Source of the DNA: Gemmatimonadaceae bacterium
Lineage (GTDB): Bacteria; Latescibacterota; UBA2968; UBA8231
Length of the DNA stretch: 64,000 bases
Reading direction: 5' to 3'
NCBI GenBank assembly: GCA_026706075.1
Contig: JAPOZM010000088.1
Span: 62,001 to 126,000, forward strand
Made by a program: the position numbers and the translations under genes. Shown piece after piece: positions 1 through 8,022 of this stretch. Numbering within the stretch: the stretch's first letter is position 1; each line of letters starts with the position of its first letter. Under the pieces are notes generated by a model. The model saw only the letters and a program-made list of their open reading frames with translations. It searched no databases and was not told where the DNA came from.

Positions 1-922
1 GCCCAGCGTCGAGTTGCTCCTGCTCGCCCGGGTCCTCCACGGGGTGCTCGCAGGCACGGTCACCGCTTGCCTGACCCTGGTCTCCACGTCGACACCCCGG
101 GCCCATCTCGCCTTCGCCCTGGGCCTGATGCAGGGCGCCTTCATGCTCGGCGGCTCGGTGGGGCCACTGGTCGGGGGGCCGCTGATCGAGCTCTTCGGGT
201 ACCGCCACTGCTTCCTGGTCTCAGGTATCGTCGTCATGCTGGCCGGCCTCTGCGTCCAGCTCCAGGTGCGCGAGGACTTCCAGCGTTCCAGGTCGGTGGA
301 GAGCTCCTCGCGCTACCGTCTCCCGGGACGCGACATGGCCCGGCTCCTGTCGCTGCGGCCCTTCCTCGTGCTTGTGGCGACGGTCATCTCCATGTCCTTC
401 GCCTTCGGCTTCATCATGCCAGTGGTGCCCCTCTTCCTGCAGCAGCTGGCGGGTGCCCGTGACATCCTCTCCCTCGCTGGAGTGATCTTTGGCCTGGGTG
501 GTCTGATGGGGGCCGTCTCCTCCGCCGTCATGGGCCGGTTCTCGGATCGTCTCGGCCCGCGCCGCGTGCTCGTGGGCGGACTGTGGGCAGCGGCCGTCCT
601 CTACCTGGCCCAGGGATTCTCCACCACGGTCTGGGCCCTCGGAACGCTGATCATCTTCAGCGGTGTGGCCACCGGGTCGGTGCGGCCCGTGGCCAACTCC
701 GTGCTGACGCGGATCATCGATGAAGAGGACCGGGGCAAGGCCTTCGGGGTCATGTCGAGCATGGCCGCCCTGGGCTGGGCCTTCGGACCCCTCGCCGGCA
801 GCTACCTGGGTGCGGAGCTCGGGTTCCGCTCGGTCTTCTACACGACCTCCGTGCTCTTCCTCATCGTCGGCGGCTGGGTCTGGTTGGCCACGGGCCGTGA
901 CCGCAAGGGATGGAACCGATGA
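1..922 (+). CDS. MFS transporter, 5'-truncated by the window edge
   Basis: The reading frame is open from base 2, so the start lies outside the window; about 306 residues are visible. The visible part has at least eight hydrophobic segments and the inter-helix pattern of the major facilitator superfamily: a GRFSDRLGPR loop near the middle, and helices rich in Gly/Ala with a GPLAGSYLG motif close to the end. A full MFS protein is usually about 400 residues, so roughly the first three helices are missing. The stop overlaps the next start (ATGA), so the dehydrogenase downstream is translationally coupled and could act on the transported compound. The substrate cannot be predicted. Confidence 0.88.
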   Translation, partial: PSVELLLLARVLHGVLAGTVTACLTLVSTSTPRAHLAFALGLMQGAFMLGGSVGPLVGGPLIELFGYRHCFLVSGIVVMLAGLCVQLQVREDFQRSRSVESSSRYRLPGRDMARLLSLRPFLVLVATVISMSFAFGFIMPVVPLFLQQLAGARDILSLAGVIFGLGGLMGAVSSAVMGRFSDRLGPRRVLVGGLWAAAVLYLAQGFSTTVWALGTLIIFSGVATGSVRPVANSVLTRIIDEEDRGKAFGVMSSMAALGWAFGPLAGSYLGAELGFRSVFYTTSVLFLIVGGWVWLATGRDRKGWNR

Positions 923-1929
923 CCCGACCGAGAGTGCTGGTGGACGCAGGACCGTACGCCACCGACCCGGACTGGAGGCGGCTGGAACAAGCCGCCCAGG
1001 TGGTGCGGGTCACCGAGGAGCGGGACGAGGCCGGCCTGATCGCGGACCTGGCTGGATGTGCGGGGTTGATCACCCAGGGCGGGCGTCTGCCGCCACTCAC
1101 CAAAGCCCTCTTCCGCGCCTGTCCGGAGTTGCGCATCGTCGGTGTGCGGGGGGACCGGTTCGGCAACGGCGTCGACCTGCCGGCTGCCCGCGGGCACGGC
1201 ATTCGCGTCATCGACACGGACAACATCGCTTCCGCCCCGCCCGTGGCGGAGTGGGACCTGGCCATGATGCTGATCTGCCTGCGGAACGCCGGCGCCGTGT
1301 ACCGGCAGATGATGGCCGGTACCGAGACCTGGGCCGTGGCCGGCAATCAGGACTTCGTCCACGGCGAGCTGACCGGGAAGCGGGTGGGGCTGGTCGGCTG
1401 CGGACACGTGGGCCAGCGACTGATCGAGTTGCTGGCGCCCTTCCGCGTCGATCTGCTGGTGAGCGACCCCTACCTGGAGGAGGAAGTCGCCGACGGACTG
1501 GGGATCCGCCGCGGCAGCCTTGAGGAGGTCCTGGACCACGCCGACATCCTCGTGGTGCAGGTGCCGCACACACCGAGGACGGAAGGCCTCATCGGCGCCG
1601 CCGAGCTGGAGCGGCTGGGCGACGGCAGGATCCTGGTCAACTGCAGCCGCGGCAAGGTGATCGATCACCAGGCCCTGGTGGCGCGGCTGCAGGGCGGGCG
1701 GCTGATCGCGGGCCTCGACGTCTTCGACCCGGAGCCCCTGCCCGCCGACAGCGTCCTGCGCCGCCTGCCGAACGTGTTCTGCACCCCCCACATCGCCTGG
1801 TACGCGCCCCACGTCTTCCACCGCTACTTCGGCAGCCTGGTGGACGAATTCATCCGCTTCTTCAACGGGGATGAGCTGCGCTACGAGCTGACCCAGCGGA
1901 TGGTCGACATCCGCCACGGCCGGATGTAG
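919..1929 (+). CDS. D-isomer-specific 2-hydroxyacid dehydrogenase family protein
   Basis: A 336-residue NAD-dependent oxidoreductase of the D-2-hydroxyacid dehydrogenase family (phosphoglycerate/glyoxylate reductase type). The Rossmann glycine motif GLVGCGHVGQRL sits mid-protein, followed by the conserved ILVNCSRG and the late segment CTPHIAWYAP, which carries the catalytic His. I chose ATG 919 rather than the in-frame ATG at 910 because 919 overlaps the MFS stop as ATGA and has an AAGGGA ribosome site about 8 nt upstream. The family fits oxidation of a hydroxyacid or reduction of a ketoacid. The exact substrate is unknown and serA-like function is not supported, since no ACT domain is present. 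Confidence 0.87.
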   Translation: MTRPRVLVDAGPYATDPDWRRLEQAAQVVRVTEERDEAGLIADLAGCAGLITQGGRLPPLTKALFRACPELRIVGVRGDRFGNGVDLPAARGHGIRVIDTDNIASAPPVAEWDLAMMLICLRNAGAVYRQMMAGTETWAVAGNQDFVHGELTGKRVGLVGCGHVGQRLIELLAPFRVDLLVSDPYLEEEVADGLGIRRGSLEEVLDHADILVVQVPHTPRTEGLIGAAELERLGDGRILVNCSRGKVIDHQALVARLQGGRLIAGLDVFDPEPLPADSVLRRLPNVFCTPHIAWYAPHVFHRYFGSLVDEFIRFFNGDELRYELTQRMVDIRHGRM

Positions 1930-1947
1930 CCCTCGAGTACACGAAGA

Positions 1948-1984
1948 AGGGGAGGTGCGCCCCGGTTCGGAGACCACCTCCCCT
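1948..1984. terminator. Bidirectional hairpin between convergent genes
   Basis: A perfect 10-bp stem, AGGGGAGGTG (1948-1957) paired with CACCTCCCCT (1975-1984), around a 17-nt loop, sits between the ends of two convergent genes. There is no strong T-run on the plus strand; on the minus strand the stem is followed by TTCTTC. It probably ends or attenuates transcription from both sides. Confidence 0.6.
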
Positions 1985-2012
1985 GATGGCATCGGGCTGG
2001 AAACCCGCAGAA

Positions 2013-2972
2013 TCAGCTCTTCTTCGCCTTGGCCTTGCCGGCCTTGCGTTTCTTCGCGGCCTTGGACCTGGCCAAGGCGCGGCCCGGGAAGGTGAGCTCG
2101 GCAACGCCGGACTTGTCGAGCTCGCCCTTGCCAAGGTCGATCATCCGCGCAAACTGGGCCTTCGTCCGTCGGGCCAACGGCAGGTCCAGGCCCTTCTGCC
2201 GCGCCAGGGCCAGGGCGATGCCGGAGTCCTTGGCCGCGTGGGCGGCCGAGAAGTAGCACTCGTGGTCGCGGGCGACCATGTCCTCGCCGTCCGTCTCGAG
2301 GACCCGTGAGTTGGCGCCGGTCTGGGAGAACACCTCCATCAGGACCTCCAGGTCGAGGCCCAGGGCCTTGCCGAGGCCCAGCCCCTCGGCGAGGCCGGCG
2401 GTGTTGATGTTCATCACCATGTTGACCAGGGCCTTCACCTGGGCGGCCTTGCCCGTGGAACCGATGTAGCGCAGGTCGACGCTCATGCTGTCGAGGAGCG
2501 GCTTGCAGCGGTCGAAGACCGCCTTCCGGCCGCCGCACATCAGGTACAGGGTACCCTCGCGCGCCTGGGTGATGGAGCTGGCCATGCAGCCTTCGAGGCT
2601 TCGGGCGCCGGCCTTGGAGGCCCGCTTCTCCACCAGCACGTGGGTGTCGGGGGTGATGGTGGCGCAGTTGATGAAGGTCTTGTCCTTCGCGTCCTGGAGG
2701 AGACTGTCGCCGCGCTCGGGGAAGATCGACTTCATGGAGCGGTCGTCGGTGACCACGGTGATGATGTAGTCGGCCCCTGCCGTGACCTCCGCCAGCGTCG
2801 CGGCGGCCTTGGCCTCCAGCTCCTTGGCGACGGAGGCCGCCAGCTTCGCATTGACGTCGTACACGGTGGTGACTGGGAAGCCGTCATCCTTCAGGTGGCG
2901 GGCGATGTTGGCGCCCATGCGGCCCACTCCGACGACTCCCACGGAGTAGTCGGCTTTCCTGATACGTGGCAT
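2013..2972 (-). CDS. 3-hydroxyisobutyrate dehydrogenase-like (beta-hydroxyacid dehydrogenase) with Lys-rich tail
   Basis: A 319-residue NAD(P)-dependent enzyme of the beta-hydroxyacid dehydrogenase family (MmsB/GarR type). The N-terminal Rossmann motif is GVVGVGRMGANIARHL, the substrate-binding segment is present (EGCMASSITQAREGTL, near residue 130), and the catalytic lysine lies in KALVNMVMN. It ends with a strongly basic tail of about 17 residues made almost only of Lys, Ala, Arg, Gly and Ser, which the family does not normally have. It runs alone on the minus strand behind its own promoter and converges on the 2-hydroxyacid dehydrogenase, so the two may work in one catabolic route. The substrate is not known. 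Confidence 0.85.
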   Translation of the reverse strand: MPRIRKADYSVGVVGVGRMGANIARHLKDDGFPVTTVYDVNAKLAASVAKELEAKAAATLAEVTAGADYIITVVTDDRSMKSIFPERGDSLLQDAKDKTFINCATITPDTHVLVEKRASKAGARSLEGCMASSITQAREGTLYLMCGGRKAVFDRCKPLLDSMSVDLRYIGSTGKAAQVKALVNMVMNINTAGLAEGLGLGKALGLDLEVLMEVFSQTGANSRVLETDGEDMVARDHECYFSAAHAAKDSGIALALARQKGLDLPLARRTKAQFARMIDLGKGELDKSGVAELTFPGRALARSKAAKKRKAGKAKAKKS

Positions 2973-3025
2973 CTCGCGGCTCCTGTCTGCAACAGGTGCG
3001 GTTGAGGTTTTGTCGGAGGGCCGGG

Positions 3026-3054
3026 AAGATAGCCCGCAGTCCCAGGGGGCACAA
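3026..3054 (-). promoter_or_regulatory. Sigma70-type promoter for the beta-hydroxyacid dehydrogenase
   Basis: On the minus strand: TTGTGC (3054-3049), a 17-nt spacer, then TATCTT (3031-3026). The start codon is about 50 nt downstream. The -10 is identical to those proposed for ftsH and tRNA-Gly. Confidence 0.6.
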
Positions 3055-3087
3055 CGAGAGTTCCGAATCCTCCGGATCGCCGCAATC

Positions 3088-3117
3088 TGGACACCCTCAC
3101 ACGTCCCCGCTTACCTT
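3088..3117 (+). promoter_or_regulatory. Candidate promoter for the sugar isomerase/cupin operon
   Basis: TGGACA (3088-3093), 18-nt spacer, TACCTT (3112-3117) followed directly by TGCCC. The start codon GTG 3144 is about 27 nt downstream of the -10. It lies back to back with the minus-strand promoter at 3026-3054. Confidence 0.45.
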
Positions 3118-3143
3118 TGCCCTCCCTCTCACAGGAGCCTCGC

Positions 3144-3938
3144 GTGAAGATCGGACCTACCCAGATCATCCTGCCCGGCATGAGCCTCGAGGACACCCTT
3201 GGCCTGTGCATCGAGGCCGGGTACGACGCCGTGGAGCTCACCTTCACCGCCTCCGGCAAGGACCTCAACGTCGAGATGAGCGACGACGAGCTCCAGGCCG
3301 TGTCGAGACGCTGCGGCGAGGCGGGGGTGACCATCGCCGCCTCCATCGCGCATTACGCCGAGCGCGGCAACCTGATGAGCCGCGACCCGGTCGAGCGCCG
3401 GGCCTGCAGCCGCTGCCTGGCCCGCTCCCTGGAGATCGCGGGCCGGATCGGCACCGACGCCGTCCTCCTGCACCCGGGCCAGCTCGAGGCGGAAGGGACC
3501 TACGCCCAGGCCTGGGACGATCTCGTGGGCGCCCTGCGGGAGTTGGCACCTCTGGCGGAACGGCACCGGGCGGCGATCGCCGTGGAGAACGTGTGGAACA
3601 AGTTCATGCTGAGCCCGCGCGAGGCGGTGCAGCTCACCGACGAGGTCGGCAGCGAGTGGGTGGGGATCTACCTCGATACGGCCAACATGATGGCCTACGG
3701 CCACCCCGAGCACTGGATCCGCGATCTCGGGAGCCGCATCCGGAAGGTGCATCTCAAGGACTTCGACCGCGGAGCGGGGCGCTTCGTCGACCTGATGGAC
3801 GGCGACACCGACTGGCCGGCGGTGATCGCCGAGTTGCGCGCCGCCGGCTACGACGGCACCCTGATCCACGAGGTCGGCGGCGACCGGGCCAAGCAGATCG
3901 AGATGGCCGCGCGCATGCGCCGCATCGTCGCCGGCTGA
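3144..3938 (+). CDS. Sugar phosphate isomerase/epimerase (xylose isomerase-like TIM barrel)
   Basis: A 264-residue protein of the AP-endonuclease-2/xylose-isomerase-like TIM-barrel family, which isomerises or epimerises sugars and sugar acids. Family marks are EAGYDAVELTF at the start, HPGQLE, AVENVWNK mid-protein, YLDTANMMAYGHPEHWI, then KVHLKDFDR and a late IHEVGGDR; the Glu, Asp, His and Glu of these segments are the usual metal ligands. GTG 3144 has a CAGGAG site about 7 nt upstream, so I prefer it to the upstream TTG at 3117. It leads a run of plus-strand genes (isomerase, double cupin, small protein, ATL) with short gaps. The sugar substrate is unknown. Confidence 0.82.
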   Translation: MKIGPTQIILPGMSLEDTLGLCIEAGYDAVELTFTASGKDLNVEMSDDELQAVSRRCGEAGVTIAASIAHYAERGNLMSRDPVERRACSRCLARSLEIAGRIGTDAVLLHPGQLEAEGTYAQAWDDLVGALRELAPLAERHRAAIAVENVWNKFMLSPREAVQLTDEVGSEWVGIYLDTANMMAYGHPEHWIRDLGSRIRKVHLKDFDRGAGRFVDLMDGDTDWPAVIAELRAAGYDGTLIHEVGGDRAKQIEMAARMRRIVAG

Positions 3939-3945
3939 GACTGCC

Positions 3946-4674
3946 ATGGGCGGCACCTACCTGAGAAACTGGCGTGACTTCCAGCCGAAGATCGCCCACC
4001 TCAGCGCCGTCCACTGGGGCGGGCTGAGGGCCGTGGAGAGAGACTCCGGGGACGAGCGAGACCGGCTCACGCGGCTGGGCGGGTTCGCCCGGCACGCCCT
4101 GCAGGGCCGCAAGACCTCCGATCACCACAAGCACGAGAGCTTGGAGCAGGTCTACTACGTGCTGTCGGGCGCGGGGGAGGTCCTCTACGACGGGAGCCGC
4201 TACGCCGTGGAGGCGGGGGACGCCATCTACCTGCCCTCCGGTGTCCACCACCAGATGTTCAACGACGCCAGCGACGACTGGCTCGAGCACCACGTGATCT
4301 CCCAGCCGGTGGACGGCAACGGCGGCCGCTTCTGCGTGCGCCACTGGCGCCAGGCCTCACCGGACGGGGACGGCGGCGGCGCGGTGCGCTGGCGTCAGCT
4401 GGAGCCCGAAGATGGCTGCGGCCCGGGGGCCTGTCTGCGCGGCATGGCTTCCATCGACCGCTGGGCCGTGCAGCCCCACAGCACCAGCGCCGAGCACGCG
4501 GAGGACGAGCTGGAGCAGGTGTGCTACGTGCTCGGAGGCCGCGGAATCCTGCATGCCGCGGGCTCGGAGCACGAGATCAGCGAGGGCGACATGGCCCACC
4601 TGCCTCCGGGCACCCGCCACGCCGTGCACAATCCGCACGAGGATTGGCTCACCTTCCTCGTGATGGCGGCCTGA
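3946..4674 (+). CDS. Double-cupin protein
   Basis: A 242-residue protein made of two cupin beta-barrels in tandem. Each half has the metal-binding cupin motif: first half HHKHESLEQVYYV with a later GDAIYLPSGVHH, second half HAEDELEQVCYV with GDMAHLPPGTRHAV. The repetition of EQV-YV-G and LP-G-H shows the halves arose by duplication. It begins 7 nt after the isomerase stop, so it is probably co-transcribed and may act on the same sugar-derived compound as a dioxygenase, isomerase or sensor. Bicupins of this type have many functions and I cannot name the reaction. Confidence 0.8.
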   Translation: MGGTYLRNWRDFQPKIAHLSAVHWGGLRAVERDSGDERDRLTRLGGFARHALQGRKTSDHHKHESLEQVYYVLSGAGEVLYDGSRYAVEAGDAIYLPSGVHHQMFNDASDDWLEHHVISQPVDGNGGRFCVRHWRQASPDGDGGGAVRWRQLEPEDGCGPGACLRGMASIDRWAVQPHSTSAEHAEDELEQVCYVLGGRGILHAAGSEHEISEGDMAHLPPGTRHAVHNPHEDWLTFLVMAA

Positions 4675-4676
4675 GC

Positions 4677-4907
4677 ATGTCCGCCGAGACGGCCGGGCTG
4701 CATCGAACCCTCGAAAGCCTGATGGCCGCCATCCGCAGCGGTGACGGAGAGGCCCTGCGCCGAGACCTGGCCGCCCTCGACCGTCAGCGCGAGGCTTTGG
4801 GCGAGGAAGCCCCGCCGATGCTCCGGCACTACCTCGAAAGGCGCAGCTACGAGAAGGCCCTCGCCTTTCTCGAGGGTGGTGACGAGAGCCTCGAGGCAGG
4901 GGGCTGA
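4677..4907 (+). CDS. Small uncharacterised helical protein (76 aa)
   Basis: ATG 4677 follows the cupin stop (4674) by 2 nt. The product is a soluble, charged, probably all-helical protein with a MAAIRSGDGEALRRDLAAL stretch and a later MLRHYLERRSYEKALAFLEG stretch. The composition and helix spacing resemble small helical bundle proteins seen next to DNA-repair or stress genes, but I recognise no family. Its 3' end overlaps the probable start of the alkyltransferase-like gene in another frame, which suggests translational coupling. The frame has normal GC-rich codon use. Confidence 0.6.
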   Translation: MSAETAGLHRTLESLMAAIRSGDGEALRRDLAALDRQREALGEEAPPMLRHYLERRSYEKALAFLEGGDESLEAGG

Positions 4908-5256
4908 GCAGCTTCGAGGGGCAGCCGCCCTGGCCCCCCGCCGCACCTCCCCATCCCGCTGGCAGGACTTCTACGCCGTCATCTCCCGCATCCCCAGGGG
5001 ACGTGTGGCCACCTACGGGCAGATCGCCATCCTGGCGGGCCACCGCGGCCACGCCCGCCAGGTGGGGTATGCCCTGGCCGCCGCACCGGATACGCCCGAC
5101 CTGCCCTGGCACCGCGTCATCAACGCCAGGGGGGAGGTCTCGCCGAGGGCCCGCTCCGAGGCTGTCGGCTATCAGCAGTCGCTGCTGCAGGAGGAGGGGG
5201 TCGAGTTCGTGAAGGGCCGGGTTGATCTGGGGCGCTACGGCTGGGAGGGCTGGTGA
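4876..5256 (+). CDS. Alkyltransferase-like protein (ATL/MGMT-fold)
   Basis: The protein has the DNA-binding fold of O6-alkylguanine DNA methyltransferase: YAVISRIPRGRVATYGQIA (helix-turn-helix region) and GHARQVGYAL. The active-site motif reads PWHRV instead of PCHRV, so the alkyl-acceptor Cys is replaced by Trp. That defines the alkyltransferase-like proteins (Atl1, YbaZ), which bind alkylated guanine and hand it to nucleotide excision repair rather than repair it directly. The start is uncertain: GTG 4876 or 4879, both overlapping the previous gene by about 30 nt; the conserved domain begins near base 4960. The stop overlaps the MATE start by 4 nt (GTGA). Confidence 0.85.
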   Translation: MVTRASRQGAEQLRGAAALAPRRTSPSRWQDFYAVISRIPRGRVATYGQIAILAGHRGHARQVGYALAAAPDTPDLPWHRVINARGEVSPRARSEAVGYQQSLLQEEGVEFVKGRVDLGRYGWEGW

Positions 5257-6620
5257 GGCCGGGGATCCCGGCCGGCAGCCTGGACCGTCCGATTCTGCGG
5301 CTGGCGGTCCCCGGCCTACTGGCGTCGGTCTCCGTACCCCTCATCGGTATCGCCGATACCGCCATGATCGGTCATCTCCCCGAGGTGGCCCTCCTCGGGG
5401 CGGTTGCCACGGCCAGCGTGCTCTTCGACTTCCTGTTCTGGGGCGCCGGCTTCCTGCGCATGGGGACGACTTCGATCGTCTCTCAGCACCACGGCGCCGG
5501 CGACCGCTCCGGAAGCGCCGCCGCCCTCTTCCGGGCCCTGCTGCTCGCCGCCGTCCTCGGCCTGCTCATCCTGATGATCCGGGGACCGGTCGCCGACATC
5601 GGTTTCGTCCTCGTCGGTGGTTCCGAGCAGGTGCAACTGTGGGGCCGGCAGTACTTCGACATCCGTGTTCTCGGCGTGCCCCTGGTGCTGGCCACTCTGG
5701 TCCTCAACGGCTTCTTCCTCGGATCGGCCAATGCCTGGGCTCCTCTCGTGGTGACGGTGGTGACCAATCTGGTCAACATCGTGGCCGACTATGCCCTGAT
5801 CTTTGGGCACTGGGGGGCCCCGGAGTTGGGGGTGATCGGTGCGGCCTGGGCCTCGGTGGTAGCCGCCGCCACCGGCTTCGCCCTGGGGGTGTTGGTCCTC
5901 CTGGCCTTCTTTCGTGAGACGGTCTTCGGCTCCCGGCCTCAATCCCTCCTCGATCCGGGCAGGCTCCGGCACATGCTCTCCACCAACCTCAACCTCTGCG
6001 GCCGCACCCTGTGCCTGCTGGCCGCGCAGCTCTTCATGGTGGCCCTCGTGGCCCGCATGGGCGAGGTGCCGCTGGCGGCGCACGCCGTGGTCTGGCAGCT
6101 GTGGTCCCTGGTGAGCTACGGAGTCGACGGCTTCGCCCACGCCGCCGAAGCCCTCGTGGGCAACCGCCTCGGAGCCGGGGATCGGTTGGCGGCGCGGCAC
6201 TACGCCCGCCGGACCCTCGTCTGGGGGGCTGGGGCCGGACTGCTCTTCAGCGGCATCTACGCCGTCGGCCTGGAGCGGATCGCCGGCTGGTTCACCCCCC
6301 ATGCCGAGGTCGTCTCCGCCGTCGCCTCGCTGACGGTGCTGGTCGCCGTCGTGCAGCCCTTGAACGCGCTGGTCTTCGTTCTCGACGGGATCTTCATCGG
6401 GGCCAACGATGCGACCTACCTCTTCCGGGCCATGGCCCTGGCCGCCTTCGCCGGCTTCGCACCCGCTGCGGTCCTCCTGGTGATCGTCCTCGAGGGCGGA
6501 CTGGTCTCGGCCTGGAGCGCCTACCTCCTTCTCATGCTCGGACGCTTCCTTCCCCTGGCCCGGCGTTACCGCGGCGGGGCCTGGCAGCGAACCTTTCTGA
6601 CCACTTCCACGGGAGTCTGA
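5253..6620 (+). CDS. MATE family efflux transporter
   Basis: A 455-residue polytopic protein of the multi-antimicrobial extrusion family (MatE, DinF/NorM branch). It shows two related bundles of six hydrophobic segments; the first opens with LAVPGLLASVSVPLIGIAD and GHLPEVALLGAVA, the usual MATE opening, and the second has VPLAAHAVVWQLWS. Such proteins export drugs or metabolites using a Na+ or H+ gradient. GTG 5253 overlaps the ATL stop by 4 nt, so it is translationally coupled to a DNA-damage-tolerance gene; DinF proteins elsewhere are also damage-inducible, but a shared regulation here is only inference. Confidence 0.9.
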   Translation: MRPGIPAGSLDRPILRLAVPGLLASVSVPLIGIADTAMIGHLPEVALLGAVATASVLFDFLFWGAGFLRMGTTSIVSQHHGAGDRSGSAAALFRALLLAAVLGLLILMIRGPVADIGFVLVGGSEQVQLWGRQYFDIRVLGVPLVLATLVLNGFFLGSANAWAPLVVTVVTNLVNIVADYALIFGHWGAPELGVIGAAWASVVAAATGFALGVLVLLAFFRETVFGSRPQSLLDPGRLRHMLSTNLNLCGRTLCLLAAQLFMVALVARMGEVPLAAHAVVWQLWSLVSYGVDGFAHAAEALVGNRLGAGDRLAARHYARRTLVWGAGAGLLFSGIYAVGLERIAGWFTPHAEVVSAVASLTVLVAVVQPLNALVFVLDGIFIGANDATYLFRAMALAAFAGFAPAAVLLVIVLEGGLVSAWSAYLLLMLGRFLPLARRYRGGAWQRTFLTTSTGV

Positions 6621-6621
6621 A

Positions 6622-6996
6622 ATGTCCTTCTTCCAGGTAGACGACCTGCCCCGGCTGGAGCTGTTTCCGAAGGCCCTCAGCGGCATCGTGCAAGGAGAGC
6701 ACCTGATGCTGTCCTTCCTCGAGCTGGCCCCGGGCTGCCGGATCCCGGAGCACAGCCACCCCCACGAGCAGGCCGGACTCGTGCTGTCGGGGAGGCTCCG
6801 GTTCCGCATCGGCGAGGAGGAGCGCGTCTCCGGCCCGGGGGATGCCTTCCTGGTGCCGCCGAACGTTGTCCACGAGGGCGACGTGGTCGGGGACGAGGCC
6901 TGCCGGGTCCTCGATGTCTTCAGCCCGCCCCGCGAGGACTACGCCGACCGCTACAACCGCTACACGGAGACTTCGCAGGAGACCCGCTGGCGCTGA
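6622..6996 (+). CDS. Single-domain cupin protein
   Basis: A 124-residue cupin beta-barrel. The first motif is PEHSHPHEQAGLVLSG, with His, His and Glu metal ligands, and the second is GDAFLVPPNVVHEGDVV, with the last His. It begins 1 nt after the MATE stop, so it is in the same transcript. The very compact size is typical of cupin-2 proteins that bind a small ligand and serve as isomerases, dioxygenases or sensors. The function here is unknown. Confidence 0.83.
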   Translation: MSFFQVDDLPRLELFPKALSGIVQGEHLMLSFLELAPGCRIPEHSHPHEQAGLVLSGRLRFRIGEEERVSGPGDAFLVPPNVVHEGDVVGDEACRVLDVFSPPREDYADRYNRYTETSQETRWR

Positions 6997-7074
6997 GGGG
7001 GGACTTGCAGCGCGTATTGTGCCGCCACCACTGATTTCAGAGGATTCACCGAACCGCCAACAAGGAGATCCCTC

Positions 7075-8022
7075 TTGAGCACACGAGAGCTGACCGCAGC
7101 CGACTGCCGCGATGTCCTCGTCGTGGCCATCACACCTCGAGAGCCCGACGGCTCCGTCGATCTGGCCGGCGTAGGCCGCAACGTGCGGCATCTCATCGAC
7201 AACGGGGCCCGCTTCCTGATGCCCATGTGCGGCACGGGCCTGGTCTACGACGCCACCCTGGAGGAGTTCGAGAGCGTAACCGGGGCTTTTGTCGACGCCG
7301 CCGACGGCCGGGCCCTGGTGGTTCCCGGCATCGGCCCGGGCTACGGCCGCGCCCTGGAGATGGCGGGCATCGCCCGCGGTCTGGGGGTGGCGGGAGCCAT
7401 GATCATGCCCATCGTCGGCCCGGCCTCGGCGGGGGGGGTGTCCGTGGGCCTGGCCCGCATCGCGGGGGCCGCGGGCTTCCCGGTAGTCCTGTACCAGCGC
7501 CGGCTCGACATCATGCCCGTGGACGGCGTCGTCGACCTGTGCCACCGCGACGACGTAGTGGCGCTGAAGTACGCCGTTGATGACGTGCAGGCCTTCCGCC
7601 GCATCGCCGACGGCGCCGGGGCGGCGTGCGCCATGGTCTGCGGCATGGCCGAGGATCCCAGCGTGGAGTACCTCCAGGCCGGGGCGGTGGGCTTCAGCTC
7701 GGGGATGGCCAACTTCGTCCCCTGCATGAGCCTGAGGCTGCTCTCCGCCTTCCAGCGGGGGGACGTGGAGGAGGCGGAGCGCCTGCGGAGGCTCATGGTG
7801 CCCTTCGAGGACCTCCGCGGGGAGAACGGGGCCCGCTACTCCGGCTCCGCCCTGCACGCGGCCATGGACTACGCCGGCCTCGCAGGCGGCCCCGTGATCC
7901 CCTTCGCCGAGGACGTGGAGGCCGGTGACCTGCCGCGAGTCCGAGGGTTGATGGACGTTCTCCTGGCCGAGGAGAACCGCTTGCAGGGAGACTCGATCGC
8001 CGCCGGGGGCGGGGCTTCGTGA
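7075..8022 (+). CDS. Dihydrodipicolinate synthase/N-acetylneuraminate lyase family aldolase
   Basis: A 315-residue class I aldolase of the DapA/NanA family, which makes or cleaves a C-C bond through a Schiff base with pyruvate or a related ketoacid. The probable Schiff-base lysine is K165 (VALKYAVDD) and the conserved tyrosine is Y140 (VVLYQRR). TTG 7075 is the start: an AAGGAG site at 7062-7067 is well placed. The stop overlaps the next gene by GTGA. Biosynthetic DapA normally has a GT-GE pocket; here the equivalent is MCGTGLVYDATLEEF, so a catabolic sugar-acid aldolase is more likely than lysine synthesis. Confidence 0.85.
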   Translation: MSTRELTAADCRDVLVVAITPREPDGSVDLAGVGRNVRHLIDNGARFLMPMCGTGLVYDATLEEFESVTGAFVDAADGRALVVPGIGPGYGRALEMAGIARGLGVAGAMIMPIVGPASAGGVSVGLARIAGAAGFPVVLYQRRLDIMPVDGVVDLCHRDDVVALKYAVDDVQAFRRIADGAGAACAMVCGMAEDPSVEYLQAGAVGFSSGMANFVPCMSLRLLSAFQRGDVEEAERLRRLMVPFEDLRGENGARYSGSALHAAMDYAGLAGGPVIPFAEDVEAGDLPRVRGLMDVLLAEENRLQGDSIAAGGGAS

